Below are positions 31,870 through 44,354 of a DNA stretch of 64,000 nt, piece by piece. A program made the translations under genes and the position numbers. How positions within the stretch are numbered: the first letter of the stretch is position 1; each line of letters opens with the position of its first letter. The notes beneath the pieces are model-generated. The model was not told the origin of the DNA, did no database searches, and saw only the letters and a program-made list of their open reading frames with translations. Source of the DNA: Zelopaecilomyces penicillatus (Eukaryota > Ascomycota > Sordariomycetes > Hypocreales > Pseudodiploosporaceae); assembly GCA_005765155.1 (NCBI GenBank), contig VCCP01000004.1:1302001-1366000 (forward strand). The letters run 5' to 3'.

Positions 31870-34800
31870 AAAAATCACTCGCACAGTGTGATTCTGGCGT
31901 TCAGAGTGCGTCAATTGTGATGTTAGGTTCGGAGCACTGACTGACTCAATGTTCTCCATTTGTTGGGTACACGCCTCCCCTTTCCATGTTTATCCAAGTT
32001 CAATAATTACCTTTTGCGCTGTGGTTTCTCATCCTTTCGCTTTGCCTTCCAGAAATCCGTTGGCGGCCGGTAAGCGTCTTGCCTTGTCTTGGGCCTGCAT
32101 CACCATTAGGCACTTCAGGCTGATGCTCCTCGGTCCTCGGCCCGCGGCTGCTGCGAGATTGACGTCGAGATAAGACTTGGATGTCACTGCGCCACGATTC
32201 ATGGCTGGGGTGCAGTCGCATCAGTCCTATCGTCATCATCTCAACGCCTACTACTAGGTAGTTAAGCATATCTGAAAATAATAACAGATCCGGCTCCAAC
32301 TCTAGCGTCTTTATTACCATGTAGCAGTTCCCACTGGGAAGGTCAGCAAACAGTATGGCATTGTCATTGAGATGATGGAGAGACTGTTGGGTGACGGCCG
32401 TGACGGCCGCGGCCTCCGACTCATCGGCCGACCACAATTCGGAACGTCCGTGTCGGTACTAACAATCGCTGTTGGGTTGGAACTTGGGAGCAGAGCTTGT
32501 TGCGTGACGCTTGATCCTTTTTTTCTTTCTAGAAGCTGCATAGAAGTATTCTCGCCCCCACTTCATCCACACCCTGCTAGGTGCAGAAGCCATCTGAAGT
32601 TGTGCAGAAAGGTGTGGGATCGGGCGTCTGGGATACGCCTGTAAGCCACACCTCTGTGCCTCGGAGCAACTATCGCGTTTCGGCCAGACCTGTGCGGCCT
32701 GACTGCTGCAATGGGATTAAATCACGCCTGCCATTTGATGAGTTCGCGGCTGCGTTGCAGACCCAAGAATCAAAGAACAGCTGCGCGATGCTGTGCAGCT
32801 CTGCATCCCAAGTGCCGTGTTCCCCCCCTGGATTGTCCCTGGTGCCAAGTTGGAGGGTTGCCTTGAAAGTTGTCGCGTCTTGTCATACAGGAAGGGAGTT
32901 TACGGCAGCGTACCCTAGCAGCCACTACGTAACATCTACCGGAGGCTACCATCTGCGTATTCATTAGGTCGTCGCCAATCGAATAGCGTTGCAGCTCTAT
33001 CCGCAGTAGCCGCCACTAGGCAAATTATCTTTGTCGCCCTTCCCATCGTCTGGGCTGGGATTTTGAAGCCGTGCTTTGCAGGCTCTACATTCTGATCCTT
33101 CGTCATGACTGATATCTCGTCGGCCGAGTATTCAGGAATATGCTACCAACAACCGACCAGGTCTATGTGTGCTTCCTGCAGACATGGTGCCTCTTTTGCT
33201 GGATGCGTCTCCCTAAATCCGATGTGTGCGGCGGGTACGTTTGACATAACATGGCTGTTCCTGGAATCTTGGCAGCCAATCCTAGTTGAACCAACTCACC
33301 TGACATTTCAAGGTCTTGCGTGGATATGATACCCAAGCCCCCCAGTAGCACCTGTGCGTAGGCACAAGTTAGTTGTATTGAGTAAAAGTACCAAGATTCT
33401 GAGGTGGAACTCAAACGCACCTGGAAGGTACTCCGTACTTGTTTCACTTTTAGGGATTGTTGTGGTTCTCCCTAGGTGACAACGCCAGCGTCAATGTCCC
33501 TTACCCTTGTTGGTAGGCCGTTGTTTGTCCAATCCCATGATGGCGTCAAAAGCTACCGATGCTTTGTCGTGCCGCTAATATTATCACTTATTGAATTGAT
33601 TTGAAACCCCCCAGAGGCAATGGATAAATGCAGTGTATACTTGACTTCTAATTGCCATTTGCGTATAAATTCGGAGTTGGAGCCTCCGTGGAAGTGATAG
33701 CGTACTGCAGGTACTGAGAAACTCAGACAGATTTGTCAAACCTTCCCCGTCTCTTCGGGCCTTCTGCCCTACCAGCTTGCACTCGCTGCAGCACCTTGTG
33801 TGACATGTGATAACAATAGCTGATCTGTTTGATACGGATACGAAGCGTGCAGCACTGTGCCGCCCATAACAGGTGGCTACTCTGTTTAGGCACACTAACA
33901 TGTTGACACAGCTAAGTTGCTGGGCTTCATGTTGACCAACCAAGCTTTGGATACCTAGATGTGGCGAGAAAATGTTGGGTTTCGCGTCATCTCATCCTAG
34001 AAACACCGCCACCAGCGGCCCTACTAACCGCCTTTCGCGAGGAGCGAAGTAGACGCAACGCAAGTGGGTAACGGAATTGGCGGAGAAGCTAAAAAGTATT
34101 GTCCACCCCGCTCTGAGCTGTCTGGATTTGCAAAGTGTATATACAGCATTGCTGTTAGAAGAGGCAATCTCACCTGATTGTGGACTATAAAGAAGTGCTG
34201 GGATTAGACGAACTTTTTTAGCCAACGATCTCGAAGATCTTGGAGGTGCTGTTTCGGGACCGACATCATCCTGCTTTACATGGGGTCGAATGTAGCTGGT
34301 GGCATGATATGACTCGCCAGCTCGCCATGTTAATTTGAACGTCTCTAACCCGTTTCACGCACCATAGTTGATCATATTCATTCAAATATTCAATGGACTT
34401 GGGTCTTTATCGTTTTCATCCCGAAATTCACAGAAGTCTATATGTTGATGAATGGTGTTTTTGTCCCGATGATCATGATTATAATGGCGACTGCATGTAT
34501 CGTTAATTTGCAATAGGGGATACAAGGTGATGACTTGAGAGATTTGGCGAGGTTCAAGTCTTGAGATGCTGAGGTGCTGTCGTGGGTTGTCCTACGACAA
34601 TGAGTTATTTGTACGAGCTGGCTGCCTGGTGCAGGTTGTAGTACGGAAAGTGGTGGCGATGGGAGGTTAACAGTTCTTTGCAGTCCACTCAAGCTGCTAG
34701 TCAATACCACAACATCAATGGAGTAAGCATCTTCGTGCTCAATCTGTCCTCTGGAACAAGCGAGCCCTTGATCATTTCAGTGGACGAAGACGTCCTTGAA

Positions 34801-37719
34801 TTTACACCCGCAAGCTCCGCCATGTTTTAAGGTATAGATGCATCTGACCTGGAGGCGGGATCATCGACACCTGTCATGGACGATAACGAGAAGCTGCGCA
34901 GCCCCCTTGATGATCTCGGGCAAGCTAATAAAGACCCCATCTTGGATGAGCAGTGTCATGTGCATTATTTCCCTCTTGGGATCGCCAACGCAGGGTTGGG
35001 TTACAGATTCCAGGGCTTATGAGCAGACGGCAGCGAATACCTGAGTTTCATCCTGACGGGCGTTGGACCAGGGCTAGCCCTGGGGTTCAAAGCACGATGG
35101 ATGGTGAGCCATCCGACAACAACTGTGCGGGGAAGGTGGAGGTGGGAGCCGACACCGCCAACCTGCTGTACCGGAACGCACAGATGCTTCCATTGAGGTG
35201 ACATTGCGATGGTGTGCGTCGGTCTGGCCTCGAGAATGTGCCGTAGGTACCTAATAATAAGAGTCCCTGTCGTCGTAAGCGGCGTGCATTCGTGTGGTTG
35301 ACTGCCAACAGCCGAATTCTGTCAGGGATGACACCGTTGGTGGTTTGGGCCTCTTTCCGTGAGCTCTGCCATGGGAGCTAGAGCTTTGGCCTGGCGAGCG
35401 CAATGTGCAGACAAATCATGGAGGGCGTAGGGCTTTGATGGTTCGACGATGAGCGCCCCGACCAAACCCTCTAATGGGAGCATGGCCAAGCATTATGTAC
35501 CTACTGAATGTTGTTGTGGGAAACTGGTGATGCAACAAAAGGTCGAACAGAAGACGGATAAATTGTGTAAGATGCTATGCTGTTGCTAGGAAGGTGTTTT
35601 AGCGGCGCCTTCTGTCTTACTCGCACGAGCATGTATGTAATACTGTGCAGTAGATCCATCACCGCACGCTACGAGGCAAGCACGGTGGTCTATGTACCTA
35701 CTACCTGCCGTAGCACGTAACCTCAAATACTGCCGAGTTAAGGTACGATTACTGTACACACCCTGCTCCAAGTGTTTACAAACGACCCCAACCGTCAACC
35801 TGCCCAATAAACGGCTCCAGTCTGGGCGACAAAGACAAGGGACAAATCTGACCGAAATCGCTGTTGTGACGATTTGTCTTGCTTCTGGGGCTCAATTTTT
35901 GACTTAATATCAATTCACCGAAAACTCCGGCCAATGGCAAGCTTCTCCGCACCTTTACCTGGATCTTCCAAACGACTCAGGAGGGTGAACCAGGGGCTTC
36001 CCAGGGCCTGTGGTTCGTTTCGCCTCGTCTGCACTCCGTACAGGCACCTTAAGCCGCCCACTAAGTACAAGCCCACTGCATATTGATTCATGGCAGAGCT
36101 CAGACGAGATTCCCTTGCCGTTGTTTTTTTGGTTGCCAACCTGCTCGCCTGTTTCGAAGTTTTGCCATGTTCGACGATGTAGCGAATCCGAGCATTCAGA
36201 ACCTTGCTGCTCCATACTTCCAGGGCAAGCCGGTATAGAAATCGACTTCACGTCATTACTTCCAGTTGCCATTTGGCCCTACAGAGCCAAGTCATAATCG
36301 CCATGTGGGTTTGGTGAGGCCATTCAAATCTGGTAAGGAAATCAGAAAGGGAAACTAGCTAATGTCTACCAGGATTGCTAATAGCTAGGCCGTGATGAGC
36401 GAACAGAAGATCAAATGCCGCAGTCACTTCTGTGAAGGCCATGAGGAGTTTGTCTGGCCAGTGAGCATGAGTGGCTCCGACCACCTCTTTGGTCTGAGCT
36501 GATGCCTTGGTTGCTTCGCCGTCGATGTGCGAAAACTGCGCCGTTCTGTATATTGTTTAGCCCGGACGCCACAGCAGCCAGCGCTGAGTATGCCAGACAA
36601 TCTCGCCCAAGACTCCGTCTTACTGTTTCAACCGCGCAGAACTTGCTTCAAAGTGTATGGAAGTGTGAAGTACATCTTGAACAGGCGTGTTGCCACCCCC
36701 AGAACAACCCAGCCAATGGCTCCGTCATGACCACCAACTGTACCTTTGTCCTCCTGGCTGAGTGCAAGCCACCCATGGTAAATCTCCAGCTTCGACTATC
36801 GTCCGTCCGTTTGGATGCTGCACCCATGTCTCAAAGCTGCCTTGGGTGGATTTTAAAGCATGTGCTCGTATGTTGCCTGCGCATGATGTCCTTACCATTA
36901 TTTATTTCGCACTTTGCCTGTGCCCTTGTGTAATCACGTTGATGGGAAGGGCGAGATTGCAAAAAAGGCATGAAAAAAGGTGCATTTCTGGCCCAGTTTC
37001 TCGGACTTGGGCGAGCCTCGGGTGCATTGGCATGAAGGCGCATCACCGCCCATGGCAATAATAACAAAGGCGCGTCAAGACCATGCCGCCATTGCTTTCT
37101 GATTTTTTGCAGGTTGGAAGGGAAAAACAACCCATCGGTGACTGACTCTCAGCCAGCGCTGGGACTAGGGCCTTACAAACCTCAACGTTAGGCAACACTT
37201 ACCACCCACCCGAGGTTCAACGATACACTCCCATTGCATCCATCGTCATCCCTAGGCGCAATGACTAGCAGTATCCGTACAGTGTGTCAAGGCCATACTT
37301 GCACGCCCTCCTTACCAACACTGCATCGACGGCTGCCATTGACTGTGGCTGCCACTGATGAGATTTCCGGTCAACCGGACTGTGGTTCGGTTTTTTAGAC
37401 GCCCTCCAGTGCCAGGGCATGACAGCGATCCGGCCGTGCCATCCACCACCACAACCACCACCACCCCCCACCGATTCTTCGCCCTCTGTGCTAAGCCATC
37501 AGCTCGTCAAGCTATTGTATCTCGTCAATTGGAAGTTTGTTTCTGGAGGAGAGCTTGCAGCACATGTCGATTTACGAGCAATGAGCCTGACATTTCACAA
37601 TTCTTAGTGCTGTCATTGATTCCGTGCGCCCCGGGCCTCCGTCCTCCACCTGCATGTTAATGAGTGATCCCACTGTGGTTCTTTCAACAGCCCTTGGGCT
37701 GCCTAGGCCGCTACGAACT

Positions 37720-37920
37720 ACTAAGGTACACCCACTTCACCACTTAATCAAGTAATTACAGGTACCTACCTGCGCCTACAAGAGCTGCATATAGCACTCT
37801 TCGACTTTGTACCTGTTCAGTAGGTACTATACTAAAATAATGGAAGGTACGGGTCTACCTACCTACCTACCTAGTAGGTATGTATCACTTACCTTCCTGC
37901 CTACCTACCTACCTAGTACC
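37720..37920. repeat. Cluster of TACCTA/TAGGTA repeats
   Basis: Contains runs at 37855-37874 and 37899-37914 of (CTAC)n followed by CTAG, plus scattered GGTACCTACC and TAGGTAC copies on both strands. Such repeats are common in hypocrealean intergenic DNA. Confidence 0.8.
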
Positions 37921-38043
37921 TGTAACATATAGGCCAGGTGTGCTCAACGGTAGGTATTGGTAGCCAATGCCCACTGGAATATCAACTGGCACGTCCAGAC
38001 CCTCCTCGTTTTCCTCCTCCCACACCAAGCGCCGCCCAATCCC

Positions 38044-38172
38044 TTAGCCCTGCCTTTTTCCCTTGCCCTTCCCTCCCCTGCCTCTGCCTTGCCTTGCCTT
38101 ACTTGCCCTAGTCTTCAAGTCTTGGCTCTGTGCACGCCCCTTTGCCAGACCCCCCCTCCCCCTCTCAATCCG
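38044..38172 (+). promoter_or_regulatory. Pyrimidine-rich promoter tract of the zinc-cluster factor
   Basis: Almost uninterrupted C/T sequence (CCTTGCC, CTCCCC and similar) 580-700 bp upstream of the start codon. CT-rich tracts of this kind often precede transcription start sites in filamentous fungi. Inference only. Confidence 0.4.
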
Positions 38173-38651
38173 TCCAAGCCTAATCCCGCACCACCGCAGC
38201 CGACTGGGTCCGTCCCCTAGGCTGTGGTCCCCCCCAAGTCCGCAAACATTATATACCTGTGCATGCATACTCACACCCGCTGCATAATACTTCGTAGCTG
38301 CCAAAGCACTGCGGCGTCGCCCGGAACCAGCCCCTCTGTCACTTGTAGTCCAGTGTTCCAGTTCCGTGCTGGCCAACACCAAGCATTTGCCATCTGCCAC
38401 CATCCTCGGCTTGATCTTAACCATAACATTGCCCTCCACCGCCGACAACGATCTGAGACCTTATCAATTCACATCTCTATCGCTGCCGCTTGTTCGCCTT
38501 TGTCGCTGCTGACTTCTGCCCGCCTCACCTGAGACCAGAGTCCAAAAATCCCATTGCGCCCCGTTGCTGCGTCGCCCGCTCCACACTAGTCACTTCGAAT
38601 CAATCATCACCGAGTCTCGAGAAGCGCCTGGAGGCTTGTTACGTCGGCTTG

Positions 38652-38681
38652 ATGTCGACCGCTATTGCCACCCGTCGCTAA
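38652..38681 (+). promoter_or_regulatory. Nine-codon upstream ORF before the zinc-cluster factor
   Basis: ATG 38652 encodes MSTAIATRR and stops at TAA 38679-38681, 70 bases before the main ATG. It probably lies in the 5' leader, given the position of the CT tract, and may tune translation. Peptide conservation has not been tested. Confidence 0.4.
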
Positions 38682-38751
38682 ACTACGTCTTGTGAGGCCT
38701 CAAACATAGTCGAATTTCCGATCTCAACGCTCAGCTCTCATTGTCCAGCGC

Positions 38752-41700
38752 ATGCACTCTCCCCTCTCCCCACTCGCCATGTCCTCCAACGATCCCTCGG
38801 TCCGCCGCATTCTACCACAGGATTCGCAACCGTCGCAGACATCGCAGATGAACACCTTCTCATTTGCGCCGCAGCAGTTTCCTCAGAGAGAGACACAGAA
38901 GAGTGAGCATTGCAAACCATTAGTCCTCTTAATCCTACCACTGCGTTCGTTGTAAGCTAACCATGCGACTCGCCTTCAAAAGATTATGTGTTTGTCGATG
39001 AACACAACCGTCACAAGCGCCTCAAAGGTGGGATTTGCCATGAAATGCCAGCTGCCACATTCAAAGTTGCTAACATTCGAGTCAAAGTGATGAGAGCCTG
39101 TGAGGGCTGTCGTCGAAGAAAGATCAAATGCGATGCGGCTACCACGAATACCTGGCCATGCTCCGCGTGCATCAGGCTCAAGCTTCACTGTGTGCGACCC
39201 AATGGATACGATGGTTCCGTCGACTCAACTGGCTACGATACTCTCTTGAACTCTTCCGCACAATTCCAGCACATGACCCTGCCGCAAGGGCAGGTTCATC
39301 ATAAGTCGGAAGCTGATTTATATGGACCGCCAGGTGGGTACGCAGATGCAAGTGTTGCATCGTTTCAGTCACTTCCGTATGATGCGTCTCAATCGCAACA
39401 CAACATTCATTACACCACTGTGTCTCCTGGCGGTCAGCTCGTCGACCAACAGCTCGCGCATCACAACTTTCCCACGCCACCCATGCAGCATTCATCACAT
39501 CAAGGCTCCTCGCCTGCTTATTCTGCCGACTCTTACCAACAGCAGGACCTAGCGGATCTACTTGGTGGCCTCAAAGTGAACGAAGTAGGAACAGGTATGA
39601 CAACTCTGGGATAGCTTAAACGAACAAAAAGTTTGGTGCTAATCTTACTCCTAACAGCGCCGTATTTGAGAAATAAAGCATCCTTCAGACGCGAAGAGCC
39701 AGCCGTTGAGGATGATGATGATTTTATGAGCGTTATGCCACCTATCTCAGCTGGCACTGGACACAAAATTCGTATCCCTCCGGAGCTGATGCCTGATGAT
39801 GCCTCGGCTATCCATTACTTTGATCTCTATTTTACGCATGTTCACCCTTATGTCCCTGTTCTAAATAGGTCTTTGTTTTACCGTCAATGGGCTACGGCAA
39901 GGGAGTCTATTTCGCCCTTGATTCTCGAGGCCCTGTTTGCCATCGGGGGGCGATTAGCGGATGACCCCGCCCAGGGCCAACAATGGTTGGGACTTGCTTC
40001 TAGTATGGCCTATGCCCACTTCTCTCTTGTAGTTTGGCTTTCAGGAACTAACACGGGATGCATAGGACACGCCGATGCTTTTATGGACGTCCCTCGATTA
40101 AGCACTCTCCAAGCTCTTTTGATAATTCTCAAAGCGCGAGAGGCAGCGCCAAAGCGGGGATACTACTATCGATCGTGGATGACAACCGTGCAATGTGTAC
40201 AGATGGGGCAAGACTTGGGGCTGGACGATCATTTCGATGACCATCAGGCCGGCCGTGGTTGTGAATTCAATCTAACCGAATGCCATTTGCGAACCCGGAT
40301 ATGGCAGATGATCTATGTTTGCGAAATCATGGTCGGAACACCACAGGGTTTGTGACCCACCCCTTCATCGCAACCAGCTTATATATCGTTTGAGATGTTA
40401 ACGTTAAACCAAAACCGCATAGGACGTCATAATATGTCCATCGATATGGATTCGGTCGATTTTAACGTTCCCAAGCCCATCGCCGGCGGAGACGATGCCG
40501 AGTATCATGTCTCGCGAAACTTCACATACTTCACCAGGGTTGTGAGGAATGTTGGTAGGATGACCGCTGCTTACGTCCGGCTCAAGAAGAAGAAGGAGTG
40601 GGGAATTGAGCCGGAATTTATACAGCTCGAACATGCCTTTCAAACGTTTCTAGCGGAGCTCCCAGCGGATCTTACCGTTACGTTTCCCACTGATGGATCC
40701 GCTCCTTGGCTACCATCACCATTTCTAGGCAATCTTCACGCATACTATTATCTCACGCTGATCCTGTTTCACCGCCCGCAGCTCTCTTTCCTTGATCCGA
40801 CAATCCACGAGGCGGAATGGAAAAATCATATGCTGATTTGCTACAACTCTGCAAAGGCCATCTGCCGCCTCCAGGAAGCCACACTGAACTCATTTGGGCT
40901 TACGGGGCTTCAGTGTATGCTACGAGGATTCAGCTTCTGCGTATATGCCGGGCTTTCATGCGTAGTTCTCCATCTTGTAAGTTTCTCTTACATATACCCA
41001 GTTGGTGAGAAATATATAGACTTCGATTTCGGAGTCCTAACCGTCAATACAGGTAGCGATTGTTTCTCCGGATCCCGATTTCCACACCGATGCTCGCGAG
41101 TACTTTGCCCGACATATGAGAATAATGGAAAGAGTCATGGAAGCGTGGCCAATGCCAGAGCTGGAGAAGCAAATCAACGCTGTTCGAGAAGCCTTTTCGG
41201 CCGATATCCGGAAACCTTTTGTGCTAAAACCATCATTCCCGTATGGTAGTCCGCATTTATCAACCAGGTCCAGTCCTCGTCAGGGAACCCCGAATTACCG
41301 ACATGGTATTGGACGCGCAGGCTCTCTGGACCAGCAGTTGGACCCTCACGGAGCCCAAACAGTCAGTTATATCAGTCATCCCATAACACCTCCAATGTCT
41401 ACCGGCGCTCTGGACAGCAAGAGTGACTCCCCAGCTGCACAGTCACTCGTTATGATACCGCAAGGCACCCAAGGTTCGGGGATGCCGCAGAGTTTGGCCC
41501 TACCAGACCAACCAACCTGGAACCCCGCTCGTATTTTTGAGTAAGTCAAATCCCCCCGTCAGGATATCTTTTATTCATTTTTAGTGGATATTAAACGAAT
41601 TCTTGTCTCTTGATGATGATGATGATGATGTACTTGATGGCTAACAATTTGGGTCTTAGACAATGGAACACCACATTTGGTACGCCCGCCCAGTCAGAAC

Positions 41701-41966
41701 CTGATCATCTTTCCGAGGCCAATTCTCTGAACATGTCGTCATCCTCAGGTGCCCCAGAAACATCAACTCTTGAGGACATTCAGGCTGTGAATGCTTCCCT
41801 TCCAGCTGGCTCACAACAGAATTTATCCCCGCAACAGTACCAAGTTGCACCAGTCCCAAATTTTGTCACACCCGCCATGTGGCAAGAGTCTGTGGCCAGT
41901 GTGTATGAAGGCGGTCTCAAACGCGCTTGGGACTACGACGGGACATCGTCAATGAAACGTCGTTAG
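38752..41966 (+). CDS. Zn2Cys6 fungal-specific transcription factor (8 exons)
   Basis: Exons 38752-38902, 38983-39027, 39088-39594, 39658-40002, 40066-40347, 40423-40976, 41053-41540 and 41660-41966 join to 892 residues. The DNA-binding domain at about residues 69-97 reads C-x2-C-x6-C-x9-C-x2-C-x6-C (CEGCRRRKIKC...WPCSAC...C), directly after a basic NRHKRLK patch. The fungal-specific (Fungal_trans-like) regulatory domain spans about 260-600, with IHYFDLYFTHVHPYVPVLNR, LEALFAIGGR, FMDVPRLSTLQALLIILKARE and YYYRSWMTTVQCVQMGQDLGLD. The tail is Ser/Pro/Gln-rich and ends in a Trp-rich LKRAWDYDG...KRR. Every junction restores these conserved blocks. Introns 2 (60 nt) and 4 (63 nt) are stop-free multiples of three. 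An alternative start is ATG 38779. I do not recognise the specific orthologue or its targets; a nuclear regulator is the safe call. Confidence 0.88.
41611..41630 (+). repeat. (GAT)n microsatellite in intron 7
   Basis: TGATGATGAT-type repeat inside the 119-nt last intron of the zinc-cluster factor. Confidence 0.85.
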
Positions 41967-43203
41967 ATGATTACTTTTCTTACATTCCAGGTCGAGATTA
42001 TCCGGGACAACGGCCCGAAAACGAATTGACGCCCATGCGAAAAGTCCTGTTGTCACGGACCCAGCGCCATATAGTGCTTGTCACATTAACACTTGGCCAT
42101 TCTGGGAAAGTAGACGTGCTCCAATTTGTCCTTGCTTAGATTTTGATTGGGGCGATGGGGTTTTTTTTTTGTTTGGATTTGAGCTTTGTACTACATTCTT
42201 CTTGGGGTCTACTTGCACGTATTACAGCGTTGCACACAGGTTATTTGACTGACTTTCACCGGCCCCAAGATGAGCAGATGCAGGTGACAGTTCAATCAGG
42301 GGGGTTGGGCGGCATGCTTCACGGTGGGGCATTGCCGTGCACGCAACACTCTCGATGATTGCGATAGTTGATGCCCAATGGGTCATGCGGGGAAAAAAGA
42401 AGGTCTTAATGAGATTACGATGGGAGGGGGCAGGGAAAGGCGTTTTGGTGAGCTGTTGATTTCGCATCTGGTTTTGGACATTATGCTTCACTCCGGGGTT
42501 CAACTCAAGGAGCAAGCATGTATGAGTATATATGAGTCGCACGCAGTACTGATTTAGCCATATGAGTTACGACTCCTGGTTCTGAAAGTCGAATATACCT
42601 CTCTTTAAAAGAGAGTTTTTGAAAGTCAATGAAATATTACGAGTACAGTAGACACTCTAGGCCGATGATGTACGTAGTGATAATCAGGTGATGGGGACAG
42701 GGTTGTTGGGCAAGGGTATGAAGTTTCGCCGGAATCCGAATAGAAGCGTTATACAGAATGGGAGACATCTGTTGGCCAGATGCTGCCTCTTACGGCCAAG
42801 TCAAAGAAGCCTACTACCTACGAAGGATCACAGGGAGGCTGAATACCAACCCACTCGCTGCAAGCGGAGGGCGTGCCAACGCCTCTCTTCCTCTAAGCGG
42901 TGACCCTTGACGTCCCCGCTCGGACTCCCCCAGATGGACGGGAACTTCTGGAAGAGTTGTCTGAGTATCGGCATATGCCGGCAAGTGAGCAGTTATTGCA
43001 GGTTATCCAGACGTTTTGAGTAGCCTGCAGTGGATGTACAGTATGCGCGTTGCGGTCTTACATGTGGGGGGGAGACGGGAAGAAAAGCGCAGGGCATGTC
43101 AATCTTGCCAATCTTGACAAACGACCTTGACCTATTCCAGGCATGATGGGAAAAAACCTGGGGAACCTTTTTGAGACTAGGTGTCTAGGTGTCTAGGGCG
43201 AGA

Positions 43204-43221
43204 ACACACACACACACACAC
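43204..43221. repeat. (AC)n microsatellite
   Basis: Nine AC dinucleotides in intergenic DNA. Confidence 0.88.
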
Positions 43222-43703
43222 GTTTGGAGAAGGCAAAAAAGCAATGAAGTCACTGGGGGATTGGGCCACAGAGTGTCGATCCACTCATGATGGACGCCTC
43301 ACAGACAAAGTCCACTCACATTGCAGATTAGCATCCGGTTTGAGGCAAACTAACAATGCTATACAGATACCTAATGTAATAGAATAGAACAGAATAGAAT
43401 AGAGAGAAACCTCTATTCGGTGTTATTCAGGTGCTGGTGTCTTTAGATTGCGTATCCCCTCCCCTCCTTTCCCCGGTTTGCCTAGCAGGTAGGTAGGTAG
43501 TGTCGGACTAACATGAATCACCTCTCAGAAAATACCAAAAGAAAAGGGGGGGGATCAAACTGGAGTGAGTTAATTGGACGATTTGTCTTCATGGCACTAG
43601 CAAAGGAAATGGGCAGATGTTTTGATGGCTTGACATGGCGTTTTGGGGAAATTTACAGCATTGGCAGACGTTGTACGTTTTCTTGGTTGTCCGTCTTCTG
43701 TCA

Positions 43704-43806
43704 TTTTTTTTTTTTTTTGGTTTGTGCCGAGGCTGAGAGAGTATCGTTTTGGTGAGAAAACACAAGTGCATACCAGGTCTCTCTTCTTTTTTTTTTTTTT
43801 TTTTTT
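43704..43806. repeat. Two oligo(T) tracts
   Basis: Runs of 15 T (43704-43718) and 20 T (43787-43806) about 70 bp apart. They could be polypyrimidine slippage tracts or tails of inserted sequence on the opposite strand; no element body is visible. Confidence 0.85.
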
Positions 43807-44330
43807 GCCATGTGAGAGAGCTGGATCTGAAGGGACTAGAAACTGCTAAAAAGGGGCGCCAAGGGTCAGGGTCAAGGTTCAGGTCAAGGTCCGGGGTCTC
43901 TTGAATTTGTATGATTTGAGGGTTCGAATGAAGGGTTGGTTGGTTGGGTGGCTGGTGGCTGGTATGTGTGTGGTGTGGTGTGGTTTAATAGTGTGGGTGG
44001 GTGGGGGAACGGGGATAATCGGGGGAAAAGATACATTTCCTTCTTGGAACGTTTCTAGATGTTTTCTTGGCTTGGCTCGTTTTTGTTTTGCATTGACAGA
44101 GCTTTCCTTTTGGGATGTTGGGGTGGGTGTGTGCTAGAAGAGAATGATTGAGTGGATAAACAAACTGGGTGGGTGGTATTTCCAGTGACGTGACGTGTTG
44201 TGTTGTGATGGATGGTGATGTAGGTACATACGAAGGTGGCATTTACTACTACTATGCACGCGGCCCGTTTACGCTTATGTTCCATGGTTTAAGATTGATA
44301 AGCAAGCTTGAGTTTTAGATGTTGCATTCG

Positions 44331-44354
44331 TTGTTTGTTTGTTTGTTTGTGTGT
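44331..44354. repeat. (GTTT)n microsatellite
   Basis: Five to six TTTG units followed by GTGTGT in intergenic DNA. Confidence 0.85.

Larger units (their letters stand above)
30723..38751. other. Gene-poor 8 kb between CIA2 and the zinc-cluster factor
   Basis: No open frame here has a recognisable domain, a plausible splice pattern or a run above about 145 codons. Notable contents are a 27-A/polypurine tract (31797-31869), a TACCTA-rich cluster (37720-37920) and a pyrimidine-rich tract (about 38044-38172). It is not strongly AT-rich overall, so it does not look like RIP-destroyed transposons. The right third probably holds the promoter and long leader of the transcription factor gene. The left end is the CIA2 promoter. 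Confidence 0.5.

Noticed and set aside
36502..36933. 143-codon frame in the gene-poor gap
   Set aside because: Biased, Cys-rich composition without a domain; overlaps other frames on both strands.
43915..43935. GGTTCGAAT as a possible tRNA B box
   Set aside because: No matching A box, anticodon stem or acceptor stem nearby.
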